Origin: Onstottus_B arcticum
GTDB lineage: Bacteria > Acidobacteriota > Blastocatellia > UBA7656
Length of the DNA: 62,799 nucleotides
NCBI GenBank assembly: GCA_038040485.1
Contig: JBBPIE010000038.1
Span: 1 to 62,799 of the forward strand
Direction of reading: 5' to 3'
How positions within the stretch are numbered: the first letter of the stretch is position 1; each line of letters begins with the position of its first letter. The position numbers were made by a program, and so were the translations under genes. The notes beneath the pieces were generated by a model. It was not told where the DNA came from, did no database searches, and was given only the letters and a program-made list of their open reading frames with translations. Below are positions 47,008-55,992 of the stretch, piece after piece.

Positions 47008-48507
47008 TCAGTCGATCGCGGCTGGCAGTCTCACCGTGAAGGTCGTTCCGGCACCCGGAGTGCTTGCTACAGTTATGAATCCTTGATGCTCCTCTACTAT
47101 CGTTTTGGTGACTGCCAAGCCGAGGCCGAAGCCGGTTTGCTTTGTTGAGAAGTACGGCTCGAATATTTTGCTGAGCGCCTCTTCGCTTATTCCAACACCG
47201 GTGTCCGAGATGCTGACCTCGACGAGGCCGTCTTGCTTGGCGATCCGCGCCGAAAGCTTTCCGCCGTTTGGCATCGCTTGAAGCGCGTTAATCGCGATGT
47301 TTGATAAGCACGACCTCAACCTCTCCCGATCGCCTCGCACCTCGACCGCAAGCTCGTCCTCCTCAACCGTCACTTGAACTCTTTGCTCATCAGCCTGTGG
47401 CCGAATCAGCGCCATCGTTTCATCCAACAGCCTGCTGATGTCCACATTCTCGACCGCAAGACGGGGCGGCCGTCCGTAGTTGAGCAAGTCGTTGACCAAT
47501 CGCTTTAGCCTTTCAACTTCGTCTTTGATCGTCGAGAGGATGCGGTTCAATTGGCTGCGGCGCGGTTCGTCGTCGGGTGCGTACTTGCTGCCGACGTGAT
47601 CGATCGACAGATTGATGACGTTAAGCGGGTTGCGAATCTCGTGAGCCACCGACTGGGTCAGCCGCCCGATTGCTGCCGAGCGCTCGGCTTGATTGAGTTT
47701 CTCTTCCAGCTCGCGTTTCGACTTCAAGCCGTCGATCATCTCGTTGAACGTCGTCGCAAGCTGGCCCACTTCATCTCGTCGTTTGACGTCGATTCGAAAG
47801 TCCAGATTGCCGGCTGCCACTCGCCGAGCCGCAAGAGCCATCGCCTGAATCGGCTGGGTAAAGCGCCACCCGATCACAACCGCAATGGCGAGAGCCATCA
47901 CCAGCAGTCCGCCCGTCGCCAGCAACCGGATGTTCGACAGGTCGCGGCTCTTCTCCGTCAGCGTCTCGGACGCCTGCTGGATCTTGTTTGTGATCGCCTC
48001 CTGCTTGGTAACAATCACAATCCAATAGAGCCCTTTGTCAGAGGTGAAAGGAATACTATAGGTCTTGGACTGCCCGCCCTGGATTTCGACGCTGCCCTCG
48101 ACAGGATCGGCCCCACCTTCCTGGATGACCTCTTCCTTCGGCACCGGGATGAAACCGCCATCCAGCTCGCGGAGAGTCGTATCGCTGACCTTGCCGTTCT
48201 TGTCGGCGACGATGATGTGTCCGACCGTATCGGGAAGCTTCACTTCACCCGCTTCGATTTGCTTGTAGAGATAGCGCTCAGAGCTGAGGTTCTCTATTGC
48301 GAGCCCGATCGCCTTTGCGAAGTCGCTGAAGCCTTCCTTGACTGCGTTCTTCACCTCTTCGCTTTGTACCTGGACCTCCTCGTTTGCTCGTTTTCTTGTC
48401 CAGTTATCGAGAGCCAGAACGAGTACGATCGTCAGCAACAGAAACGAAGTCAGCAACAGCATAAGCCGCGCTCGAAAGCTCATGAAAAACTTGACCCTGT
48501 CTGGCAT
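47008..48507 (-). CDS. Membrane sensor histidine kinase
   Basis: A 499-residue kinase. Helices at ~12-32 and ~193-213 bracket a periplasmic sensor domain of about 160 residues; HAMP follows, then HisKA with the phosphorylatable His289 in SVAHEIRNPLNV, and an HATPase_c domain with RLRSCLSNIAINALQAMP (N box), DTGVGISEEALSKIFEPYFS (G1 and F box) and TGFGLGLAVTKTIV (G2). It should phosphorylate the NtrC-type regulator downstream. An alternative start at 48483 (MSFRARLMLL) also works. No family assignment for the sensor domain. Confidence 0.95.
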   Translation of the reverse strand: MPDRVKFFMSFRARLMLLLTSFLLLTIVLVLALDNWTRKRANEEVQVQSEEVKNAVKEGFSDFAKAIGLAIENLSSERYLYKQIEAGEVKLPDTVGHIIVADKNGKVSDTTLRELDGGFIPVPKEEVIQEGGADPVEGSVEIQGGQSKTYSIPFTSDKGLYWIVIVTKQEAITNKIQQASETLTEKSRDLSNIRLLATGGLLVMALAIAVVIGWRFTQPIQAMALAARRVAAGNLDFRIDVKRRDEVGQLATTFNEMIDGLKSKRELEEKLNQAERSAAIGRLTQSVAHEIRNPLNVINLSIDHVGSKYAPDDEPRRSQLNRILSTIKDEVERLKRLVNDLLNYGRPPRLAVENVDISRLLDETMALIRPQADEQRVQVTVEEDELAVEVRGDRERLRSCLSNIAINALQAMPNGGKLSARIAKQDGLVEVSISDTGVGISEEALSKIFEPYFSTKQTGFGLGLAVTKTIVEEHQGFITVASTPGAGTTFTVRLPAAID

Positions 48508-48621
48508 GTCCTTGCCCGCTTAACTTCTGATGCGGAGAATCAGCCTTCTTATGCGCTGATTACTTCGATTGCTGTTTCGAGAAAATCATAGCACAGACAT
48601 TTTGTGATCGCCGATTTGGGT

Positions 48622-48755
48622 GGTGTCCTAATTTCAATTCTCTGTGCTGTCTCCGTGTCTCTGTGACTTTGTGGTTAGCGAGGTTCGAAGACTATTCAAC
48701 CACAGAGGCACAGAGTACACCGAGCCAACACAGAGGACACTCGAATTAGGACACC
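48622..48755. repeat. Inverted repeat of CACAGAGG-type words
   Basis: Arms 48622-48676 and 48695-48755 are imperfectly complementary: GGTGTCCTAATTT at the outer left, AATTAGGACACC at the outer right, and words of about nine bases (CACAGAGG, CACAGAGTA, CACAGAGGA) in between. It fills the upstream region of the SIMPL gene. Similar 'aaccacagaggcacag' words are common dispersed repeats in environmental bacteria, from memory. Confidence 0.88.
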
Positions 48756-48878
48756 ACTCCGATTTGGCGCGGCTTGCTGACGCTCGCTGCCGAGGAATAG
48801 AATCACGGCACACTCACCACCGGCCACTCCGCGACGGCGGCGAGAAGAAAGCTCCCGGAACCGGTAAGGAGAAATAGT

Positions 48879-49607
48879 ATGACCAGATTCAAGATGCCAA
48901 TAGCCTTGATTGCACTCGCTGCAATGTGCGTGGTTCACGCTGAGGCGTTGGCGCAAGACTCGGCTGAAAAGCCCGTTCGCTCAACAATACGCGTCACGGG
49001 CGAGGCAACGGTCACCTCAAAACCCGACCAGGCCGAGATAAACATCGGCGTCGTGACTCAAGCGACGACCGGCCAGGCTGCGGCTACCCAAAACGCGCAG
49101 AAGCAAGACGCCGTCCTCTCGGAGCTTCGCAAGGTCCTCGGCGCCGCAGCGGAGATCAAAACCATCAGCTATTCCTTGAGCCCAAACTATCGCTATCCGA
49201 AAGAAGGCGGCCAGCCAACGATAACCGGTTACACCGCGAGCAACATCGTTGAGGTAAAGACAAGTGACCTCGCGCAGGTCGGCAGAGTTATCGACGTTGC
49301 GACTCAATCGGGGGCTAACACGGTGCAGTCGCTTCGCTTCACTTTGAAGGACGAGCAACGGGTGCGGGCTCAAGCTTTGGGCGAAGCGGCGATCAGGGCG
49401 AGAGGCAAGGCTGACGCGCTCGCTTCAGCGCTTGGCTTGAAGATCCTACGAGTGCTTCACATCGACGAAGGAGGCGTCGCGATGCCGTTGCCGATGAACA
49501 CCCGAGCGTTTTCAGCGGAAGCGGGCGCGGCGGTCTCGACTCCGGTCGAGTCCGGCACCATTGAAGTTCACGCGACAGTCACGCTCACTGTCGAGATCGC
49601 TCAGTAG
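48879..49607 (+). CDS. SIMPL (DUF541) domain exported protein
   Basis: A 242-residue periplasmic protein with a signal peptide (MTRFKMPIALIALAAMCVVHAEA to about residue 25) and one DUF541/SIMPL domain: IRVTGEATVTSKPDQAEINI, GYTASNIVEVKT, and an end with IEVHATVTLTVEIAQ. GTAAGGAGA precedes the ATG. The family is linked to outer-membrane homeostasis and oxidative stress in some bacteria; function here unknown. It is divergent from the sensor kinase gene. Confidence 0.92.
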   Translation: MTRFKMPIALIALAAMCVVHAEALAQDSAEKPVRSTIRVTGEATVTSKPDQAEINIGVVTQATTGQAAATQNAQKQDAVLSELRKVLGAAAEIKTISYSLSPNYRYPKEGGQPTITGYTASNIVEVKTSDLAQVGRVIDVATQSGANTVQSLRFTLKDEQRVRAQALGEAAIRARGKADALASALGLKILRVLHIDEGGVAMPLPMNTRAFSAEAGAAVSTPVESGTIEVHATVTLTVEIAQ

Positions 49608-49717
49608 CAAAGTCAGATAGACGCCGAAACATTAAGGCTGGCCTTCAGCAGTCGAGAACTAGACGCTTGATGGATCGGTTTAAGAAATGGAGCGGGTGCT
49701 TCAAGAGCGGGAGATAG

Positions 49718-49792
49718 TTCCCTTGAGTCGTCCGAGAGCGCTCTGCACGACCTTTAGCAACCTGCTGATGTCCACATTCTCGACCGCAAGAC
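49718..49792. other. 75-bp mosaic of the two-component genes
   Basis: Bases 49718-49760 are identical to 46586-46628 in the response regulator gene, and 49761-49792 are identical to 47431-47462 in the kinase gene, in the same orientation and joined end to end. The parental segments are 802 bases apart in the intact operon. This looks like a deletion derivative of a second copy of the region. Confidence 0.93.
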
Positions 49793-49906
49793 TAAGGCAC
49801 TAGGCCGCACCAAGCCGGTTAATGAATCAGTTCTCTGCTTTTTGCTTCTTCGAGTCTTCGTGGCGTCAACCGAAATAAACTTCTGTTGACCTGATACATT
49901 TTGTTG

Positions 49907-49935
49907 TTGACAAGCTTACAGACCCGTCGTATCAT
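49907..49935 (+). promoter_or_regulatory. Sigma-70-type promoter
   Basis: TTGACA (49907-49912), a 17-nt spacer and TATCAT (49930-49935), about 118 bases before the start of the next gene. A second TTGACC lies 22 bases upstream. Confidence 0.6.
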
Positions 49936-50052
49936 CGGCGCGCTCTTAATCTTGAATCGTGGGCCTTGGTAGCAATCGGCATCCGCGATGAAGCCAAGGA
50001 ATTCAAATCTCGCTTCCTGACACGAAACGGCACCCTACCTGTGGAGGTTGTT

Positions 50053-50817
50053 ATGCTTCAAAGCAAGACTGTTCGCCGCAACTCACGTGTTTTGGTTGTT
50101 ACAGTTGTGTGTATCTGCGCGATGGTTCTCAGCACGGGCTGGATGACCCGCAAGGGAGCCAATCGGCCGCCACAACAGAATTCCACGCCACGACTACATA
50201 ACAGGACGCGTTCCTTCGAAGTCATTCAGATGAAATTTGAGAACAGCAGCGCCGTCGTGTTAACGCTCAAGAATGGGTATACGAAGAATATTACTGCCTT
50301 CGCTGTTGCGGTAAATAGAAGTTCCACTCAATCCGATTTTCTTTACAGCGAAGGTGAGGATTGGAGTGGAATCGCTCCTGGCGCGGTTCATACGGTACAC
50401 GTCGGAATGGAACGCTCCAGCAATCCAGAGGTCGCCGCACAAGAAGGCATCAATATCCGTGTGCTCGCCGTGGTATTCGATGATAGGACCAGCGACGGGG
50501 ATCAAAAGATGGCTGCAGAAATCCTGGATATGCGAGAGGGAAGCAAAATACAACTTACACGCATCATCGATTTGATAGATAGGGAGCTAAAATCAACCGC
50601 AAAAGTTGATGATGGCGCCGTCGATCATCTGAGATCGCAAATCTCGGCTCTTCCGATTGAATCCCCGGGCTCCGTCGCGGAATCCACCAGCCTGCGAAGT
50701 CAAAGATATGAAGCTTTACAGCGTCTCGATTATCAGGCGAATCCAAGCGTTGAGACTGCCAGGGAAAGAATGATTCGCCTTAAGGCGGCCTACAAAGAAC
50801 TTCTTGCGAGACTGTGA
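50053..50817 (+). CDS. Exported protein of unknown function
   Basis: A 254-residue protein from ATG 50053 (GTGGAGG six bases upstream); a single N-terminal membrane helix (RVLVVTVVCICAMVLSTGW) is followed by a soluble domain with NSSAVVLTLKNGYTKNITAF, suggesting a beta-sandwich, then a helical C-terminal part (AYKELLARL). No family recognised. It is followed, with a four-base overlap of an upstream frame, by the EF-hand-like gene, and both are probably on one transcript from the promoter at 49907. Confidence 0.6.
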   Translation: MLQSKTVRRNSRVLVVTVVCICAMVLSTGWMTRKGANRPPQQNSTPRLHNRTRSFEVIQMKFENSSAVVLTLKNGYTKNITAFAVAVNRSSTQSDFLYSEGEDWSGIAPGAVHTVHVGMERSSNPEVAAQEGINIRVLAVVFDDRTSDGDQKMAAEILDMREGSKIQLTRIIDLIDRELKSTAKVDDGAVDHLRSQISALPIESPGSVAESTSLRSQRYEALQRLDYQANPSVETARERMIRLKAAYKELLARL

Positions 50818-50873
50818 TTGAGATTGTGAGCAATGTCCGTGGGAGGGTTAGACATTTTTCATTGGAGGGCGAT

Positions 50874-51896
50874 ATGACTAAGGGATTCATTACCGTATTG
50901 GGATCGCTAATCCTGGCAATGTGCCTATCGGATAGGGTGAGCGCAAGTTGCTTTGATGCCTCGTGGTATAACTACCCAGACACAATTAGCTCTTGTAGTT
51001 CGGGCGACTTTCACAAAGACTCTCTTTGGGGCATTCAGTGGGATTGTGAAACATCTCAACGTTTTAAATATGTTACCGATTACGGGAAGTGCAATTGCTC
51101 TGGCGGCGTATGCTATCCAAGCTTTCCGCCTCCGTTTATTAATGGCAGTGGGAATTGGGTACAGATCACAAGAAATGGGCAATGCAATGGGTCCGGATGT
51201 AGCCTTGGCGGAATGCACACAACTACCCTTACTCGCCCGGGCTGTTGTTACTTGACCGCATGTGGACAGTGCAATTTGCCCCCAGAAGCAGAGTATGAGT
51301 GCTATCAGTGCAGTGGCGGCGCGATGTGGTATCCGGAAACTGGCTGTTGCTTCTACGACACGCCGATAGTTATCGATGTCGACGGGAACGGTTTCGATCT
51401 TACCAGCGCCCAGGACGGCGTATCGTTTGATATAGACAACAATGGCAGCCAAGAAAACATTGCCTGGACCTCCGCGAGTTCGGACGATGCATGGCTGGTG
51501 CTCGACCGCAACGGCAACGGCGCTATAGACAATGCGTCGGAGTTGTTTGGCAACGAAACTCCTCAACCACCTTCCTCTGAGAAGAATGGGTTCCGGGCGC
51601 TTGGCGAGTATGACAAGCCTGCGAATGGAGGAAACGGTGATGGCAGAATAAACCGATTCGACGCCGGCTTTGCCTCTTTGAGGCTCTGGCAAGATACTAA
51701 TCACAACGGCATATCGGAATCCGCCGAGCTGCATGCATTACCGTCGCTTCACGTCGTGGCAATAGATTTGGACTACAAGGTGTCCAAGCGGACAGACCCC
51801 TACGGAAACGTCTTCAGGTACCGGGCCAAAGTGCGCGATGAACGCGGCGCTAGCGTCGGCAGATGGGCTTGGGATGTATTGCTCAGGCGCGAATAA
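50874..51896 (+). CDS. Cys-rich secreted protein with EF-hand-like calcium loops
   Basis: A 340-residue secreted protein from ATG 50874 (TTGGAGGG upstream). The signal peptide ends near SVSA-SC; a region with about 20 cysteines (residues ~25-165, CNCSGG, CNGSGCS, CCYLTACGQC) suggests many disulfides; the C-terminal half has calcium-loop motifs DVDGNGFDLTS, DIDNNGSQENI, LDRNGNGAIDNASELFG and DTNHNGISESAEL, as in the C-termini of large calcium-binding adhesins or RTX-like proteins. The combination is unusual for a short protein. Confidence 0.75.
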   Translation: MTKGFITVLGSLILAMCLSDRVSASCFDASWYNYPDTISSCSSGDFHKDSLWGIQWDCETSQRFKYVTDYGKCNCSGGVCYPSFPPPFINGSGNWVQITRNGQCNGSGCSLGGMHTTTLTRPGCCYLTACGQCNLPPEAEYECYQCSGGAMWYPETGCCFYDTPIVIDVDGNGFDLTSAQDGVSFDIDNNGSQENIAWTSASSDDAWLVLDRNGNGAIDNASELFGNETPQPPSSEKNGFRALGEYDKPANGGNGDGRINRFDAGFASLRLWQDTNHNGISESAELHALPSLHVVAIDLDYKVSKRTDPYGNVFRYRAKVRDERGASVGRWAWDVLLRRE

Positions 51897-51950
51897 TACC
51901 GGTCCCTTGCTTTTCGCCGTGCTCTTTTTGAAGCATATCTGCCTGAGAAT

Positions 51951-52025
51951 TGGAGCGGGTGACGAGGCTCGAACTCGCAACTTTCAGCTTGGGAAGCTGA
52001 CACTCTACCATTGAGTTACACCCGC
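51951..52025 (-). tRNA. tRNA-Gly(CCC)
   Basis: On the minus strand GCGGGTG pairs with CACCCGC to form the acceptor stem; the anticodon stem TCAGC/GCTGA encloses TTCCCAA, giving anticodon CCC; the T-loop GTTCGAGCC is standard. A genome-encoded CCA (51951-51953) follows discriminator T. It lies between the EF-hand-like gene and a membrane-protein gene. Confidence 0.96.
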
Positions 52026-52204
52026 TCGCGTCCATTCAATGGGCGGTATGTTAAAGCTTGCTCGCGACGGTTGTCAACGAACACGCCAGCTAAACACAAG
52101 TACGCCAAACACTCAGGGTTGACAGCAGCCGCAAGCGGCACTCAACCGACGATGACCACATGCTTGCAGCTCCTAGTTAATCGACGTTTTAGTCTGGCTT
52201 GGTA

Positions 52205-52834
52205 TTATTGTATATATACTGATGCCCCAACTAAGGCGCTACCGGCACAACCTGACACTGCAGAACCGGCTAGGGACAGCCCCAGACTAAGAGCAAATGC
52301 GCCTGCGTCGGCCGCCACCATAGCCGTACCACCTATGGCATAGAAGAACCTCTGCAATCGCTTCTTTGACTTGCGCTTTTCCTCTCGCTGGCTCGGAAGA
52401 TCGTGGAGATGCTTAGCTATATCGCAAGCTTCGTCCCGCAGTTTCTTAAGGTCCCCCAGAACCCGATCAGGGTTAATCTTCACGTTCTTCATAGACTCAC
52501 GTAGGCGAATCGCCTCTTTGATGAGCGAGTCTGCTGCGGACTGATTGATCCCGCCGGCGATCAAGACCTTTTTTTCTATGGCGCAGAAGCCACGAACAAA
52601 GTGGTCAACATTTCCGCATATTTCTCTATACTCGGCCCAGAATTGCTCTTGCCTCATCGCCAGGTTTCTCAAGTCCTCTAAGACCTCCGTTTGAGCAGCA
52701 ACTTGCTTGAGCGTGTTACAGCCGACTGCGAACACTTTGCGGAAATCATCCTCGCCCGGACTGATGGTTTCGAACAATATTCGATGCATGTCATTCGTTG
52801 CATCAGCGATGTAGCGAAACTGATCTCTTTCCAT
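52205..52834 (-). CDS. Helical protein with C-terminal membrane segment, unknown
   Basis: A 209-residue protein from ATG 52834 with AGGAGG upstream. Residues 1-160 are predicted long helices rich in Lys, Glu and Arg (KEAIRLRESMKNVKINPDR; REEKRKSKKRLQRFF), and the last ~50 residues are hydrophobic, small-residue-rich (GTAMVAADAGAFALSLGLS), probably one or two helices. It resembles the layout of pore-forming or membrane-anchored defence effectors, but no specific family is recognised. It sits next to tRNA-Gly. Confidence 0.6.
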   Translation of the reverse strand: MERDQFRYIADATNDMHRILFETISPGEDDFRKVFAVGCNTLKQVAAQTEVLEDLRNLAMRQEQFWAEYREICGNVDHFVRGFCAIEKKVLIAGGINQSAADSLIKEAIRLRESMKNVKINPDRVLGDLKKLRDEACDIAKHLHDLPSQREEKRKSKKRLQRFFYAIGGTAMVAADAGAFALSLGLSLAGSAVSGCAGSALVGASVYIQ

Positions 52835-53024
52835 TCTCAGTCCCTCCTTTTTGCGCTCCTACCGTTTTCAGCTTCTGTGTGGTTCCGGGACTCCAAGAGC
52901 GCACATCACTTATAGACGCAATTCACCAGAAAAAGTATTCGTTTGGCATGGCTTCATAGTGACAATGCTGGCGATACATGAGCCTCTTTCTCGGCTGAAA
53001 CGACAGCCCGAAGTCCATCCTACC

Positions 53025-54389
53025 TCAATGCAATCCGGGCACAGCGTACCGAATGACGAAGAGCGCGGCGAACAAATACACCAACCAGTGAGCCTCGCGA
53101 GCCCGGCCAGTCGCAAGCTTCAGCTGCGCATACGCGATAAACCCAAACGCGATCCCATCCGTCACGCTGAACGTCAATGGAATGAGTACGAGCGTGAGAA
53201 ATGCCGGCAGCGCTTCGGTCAAGTCATCCCAGTCGATGTCCCGCAACGATTTGATCATGAGGCTTCCAACCACAATCAACGCCGGAGAGGTCACCGGATA
53301 GAGAGTGAAAGTTCGAGCCACCTCGTGGCCTTCAACGTTGATCACATCTTGAATCGGAAAGCCTCCGCTGATGGCATGAACCAGCGGGGAAAAGAAAAGA
53401 GCCAGCAAGAACAACCCGGCAGTCACCAGCGCCGCCAGACCCGTCCTTCCGCCGGCAGCAACACCTGAAGCGCTTTCGATGTAGCTCACCATCGTCGTGT
53501 TCCCGGCCAGCGCCGAGCCCACGGTGCCGATCGCATCCGCAAGCAACGCGCGGCCCGTGCGAGGCAGCTTGCCGTTCTGCATCAAGCCGGCCTGTTTGGC
53601 AATGCCAATCAACGATCCGACCGTGTCGAACAAATCGAGAAAGAAGAAAACAAAGATGACTGCGAAAAGGTTCTGGGTGACGGCACCTATGATGTCAAGC
53701 TTGAAGGCTGTCGGAGCAATTGAGGGCGGCAGACTCATAAAGGCACCGGGCTTGCTGACAACGCCAAGCAAAACGCCGGCTACGGCGGCGACGAGTATGC
53801 CGATCAGTATCGCGCCTTTGACCTTGCGAGCCAGCAGCACAATCGTCGCTGCGACACCCAGCAGCGCGACGATCACCGGCCGGCTATCGAGGTGTCCGAG
53901 CGTAACGAACGTGTTCGGATCAAGCCTGACCAGCCCAGCCCATTCGAGGCCGATCAACGTGATCAACAAGCCTATTCCCGCTGCTATTGCTGACTTCAGA
54001 GATTCCGGCACGGCTGCAACAAGCTGCTCGCGGAAACCGAACGAAGCCGTGGCCACGAATATGAGCCCTGAAACAAACACCGCGCCGAGCGCCACCTGCC
54101 ACGGCACCTTCATAGTCAACACCACGACGTATGCGAAGAAGAAGTTGTGCCCCATCGCCGGAGCTACTGCAACCGGGTAGTTCGCAAGCAGCCCCATCAG
54201 AATCGTGGCAAAGGCCGTGATGAGACAGGTCGAGGTGAACACTGCGCCAGCATCCATTCCAGCAGCCCCCAAGACAACCGGCTGGACGAAAACTATGTAG
54301 GCCATTGTCGCGAAGGTAGTGGCTCCGGCTAGCAGCTCCCGCCGCACAGTGGCGCCATTCTGCGCGAGCTTAAAGTAATCGGTGAGCAT
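53025..54389 (-). CDS. NCS2-family purine permease (AzgA/PbuG type)
   Basis: A 454-residue twelve-to-fourteen-helix nucleobase transporter of the NCS2/AzgA branch, importing adenine, guanine or hypoxanthine with protons. LAGATTFATMAYIVFVQPVV near the N-terminus, ALLADAIGTVGSALAGNTT in the substrate region and LFDTVGSLIGIAKQ are typical. Substrate specificity within purines cannot be decided here. Confidence 0.94.
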   Translation of the reverse strand: MLTDYFKLAQNGATVRRELLAGATTFATMAYIVFVQPVVLGAAGMDAGAVFTSTCLITAFATILMGLLANYPVAVAPAMGHNFFFAYVVVLTMKVPWQVALGAVFVSGLIFVATASFGFREQLVAAVPESLKSAIAAGIGLLITLIGLEWAGLVRLDPNTFVTLGHLDSRPVIVALLGVAATIVLLARKVKGAILIGILVAAVAGVLLGVVSKPGAFMSLPPSIAPTAFKLDIIGAVTQNLFAVIFVFFFLDLFDTVGSLIGIAKQAGLMQNGKLPRTGRALLADAIGTVGSALAGNTTMVSYIESASGVAAGGRTGLAALVTAGLFLLALFFSPLVHAISGGFPIQDVINVEGHEVARTFTLYPVTSPALIVVGSLMIKSLRDIDWDDLTEALPAFLTLVLIPLTFSVTDGIAFGFIAYAQLKLATGRAREAHWLVYLFAALFVIRYAVPGLH

Positions 54390-54440
54390 AAGCGAAGAGT
54401 GAAAGGGATTTCCGAAGGTCTATCTTGAGACGCGAGGCGT

Positions 54441-54737
54441 TTAGTTCTGGCCTTCGCGCCGCTTGGTGACTTTGGGAGCCAACTTGGAGTAGCGCTCCAG
54501 GACTTCTTGTTTGTGGTGTGGGCTGGCGTTATCGAGGACAACATGGCGGATCATGACGAGCAGCTTCTCGCGCTTGCCGCCGAAGCGACCCGTTAGCGGG
54601 TGCTGGCCCGTCACGTCCACAAGTCCTTCACGCACCCACTGCCAAAACTGTCGCTGAGTGGTCCAGAACTCGTTGTCGTTCGCGCAGACGATTCGCGCAG
54701 TTTTCTTGGCGCTTCGTTTGGCTGGCTCGGACTCCAT
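54441..54737 (-). CDS. Small basic hypothetical protein
   Basis: A ~98-residue protein from ATG 54737 (a GTG nine codons upstream also possible): NEFWTTQRQFWQWVREGLVD in the middle and KLLVMIRHVVLDNASPHHKQ later. Predicted helical and strongly basic at the C-terminus (KVTKRREGQN). No family recognised; similar proteins recur in acidobacterial genomes, from memory. Confidence 0.45.
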   Translation of the reverse strand: MESEPAKRSAKKTARIVCANDNEFWTTQRQFWQWVREGLVDVTGQHPLTGRFGGKREKLLVMIRHVVLDNASPHHKQEVLERYSKLAPKVTKRREGQN

Positions 54738-54799
54738 AAAGTTTGAAGGTTTCCCGATGAACACCGTACGGGTCCATCATCTTTTTTGAGCGTGACTGG

Positions 54800-55669
54800 C
54801 TACTTGACTACTTCCTTGATCTTCGCTCCGATGTCAGCGGGACTCTTCACGACGTGAACGCCCGCGGCTAGCATCGCAGCCATCTTCTCAGCCGCTGTTC
54901 CCTTCCCGCCCGCGATGATCGCCCCTGCGTGTCCCATTCTCCGGCCCGGCGGCGCAGTCTGGCCGGCGATGAAACCGACTACCGGCTTTGTCATATGATC
55001 GCGCACGAATTCAGCCGCTTGCTCTTCCGCCGTGCCGCCGATTTCGCCGATCATTACAACCGCGTCGGTCTCGGCGTCTTCCTGAAAGAGCCTCAATGCA
55101 TCGACAAAGTTTGTGCCAATCACCGGATCGCCGCCGATGCCGATCGCGGTAGACTGGCCCAGTCCTAGATTGGTTAGCTGATGAACTGCTTCGTAGGTCA
55201 GGGTCCCGCTTCGCGAGACAACACCGATGCGCCCTTCCTTGTGAATGTGAGCGGGCATTATTCCGATCTTGCATCTGCCCGGCGAGATGATGCCCGGACA
55301 GTTCGGGCCGATCAGACGTGTCGCTCGGTCTTGAAGGTAATCAAACGCTCGAACCATGTCGACAGCCGGAATCCCCTCCGTTATGCAAACGACCAGCGCT
55401 AGTCCCGCGTCGGCAGCTTCCATAATCGCGTCAGCGGCAAACGGCGGTGGCACATAGATTACGCTCGCGTTTGCTCCGGTTTCCTTAACCGCGTCCGCAA
55501 CTGTGTCAAAGATCGGAACTCCCTCGTGCGCGGTCCCCCCTTTGCCGGGAGTCACTCCGGCGACGATCTTTGTGCCGTAAGCGATCATCTGTCCGGTATG
55601 AAACGAGCCCTCTTTGCCTGTGATTCCCTGAACCACAACGCGCGTGTCTTTGTTGACGAGTATGCTCAA
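54800..55669 (-). CDS. sucD: Succinyl-CoA synthetase alpha subunit
   Basis: Makes succinate and NTP from succinyl-CoA in the TCA cycle together with SucC, which is not in this window. From TTG 55669 with AGGGGA upstream (the ATG at 55720 is too far upstream for the family), VVVQGITGKEGSFHTGQM opens the CoA-binding Rossmann domain, and GHAGAIIAGGKGTAAEK contains the phospho-histidine. Length is then about 290 residues, normal for SucD. A TTG start is inferred. Confidence 0.93.
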   Translation of the reverse strand: MSILVNKDTRVVVQGITGKEGSFHTGQMIAYGTKIVAGVTPGKGGTAHEGVPIFDTVADAVKETGANASVIYVPPPFAADAIMEAADAGLALVVCITEGIPAVDMVRAFDYLQDRATRLIGPNCPGIISPGRCKIGIMPAHIHKEGRIGVVSRSGTLTYEAVHQLTNLGLGQSTAIGIGGDPVIGTNFVDALRLFQEDAETDAVVMIGEIGGTAEEQAAEFVRDHMTKPVVGFIAGQTAPPGRRMGHAGAIIAGGKGTAAEKMAAMLAAGVHVVKSPADIGAKIKEVVK

Positions 55670-55835
55670 GCGATTCCCCTGATCGGTAAACTCCTCAAAC
55701 GGAGGAGCAATATAGCACACGGTTAGAAATGTTGTCAGCTAACCCCGTCGAACGCCGAAGCGCGCCGAGGGTCCTGCCAGTCGCGGGCGTAAACAACCAG
55801 GATCAAGCGTGAAGTCCTTAGCGATGAAGTCTTTC

Positions 55836-55869
55836 GCGATTGACAATCGCAGTTCGTTTGGAGTAGAAC
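55836..55869 (+). promoter_or_regulatory. Candidate kinase promoter with palindrome
   Basis: TTGACA at 55840-55845 is within the perfect palindrome GCGATTGACAATCGC (55836-55850), and TAGAAC (55864-55869) lies 18 bases downstream. The dyad over the -35 box could be an operator. The distance to the kinase start is 124 bases. Confidence 0.4.
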
Positions 55870-55992
55870 GCTCAACGAGCGACCTGATCGAATGGGGATT
55901 GATTCTATTGGCATCGTTCGACCGGCATCTACTCAGGCTGCTAAAGCGGCAGCGCCTATTCCAGGCGCTCCGACCGCCCCGAGGTAATCCGC

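Noticed and set aside
47551..48591. 346-codon open frame opposite the histidine kinase
   Set aside because: The histidine kinase on the other strand is certain from its HisKA and ATPase motifs, and the antisense product is low-complexity.
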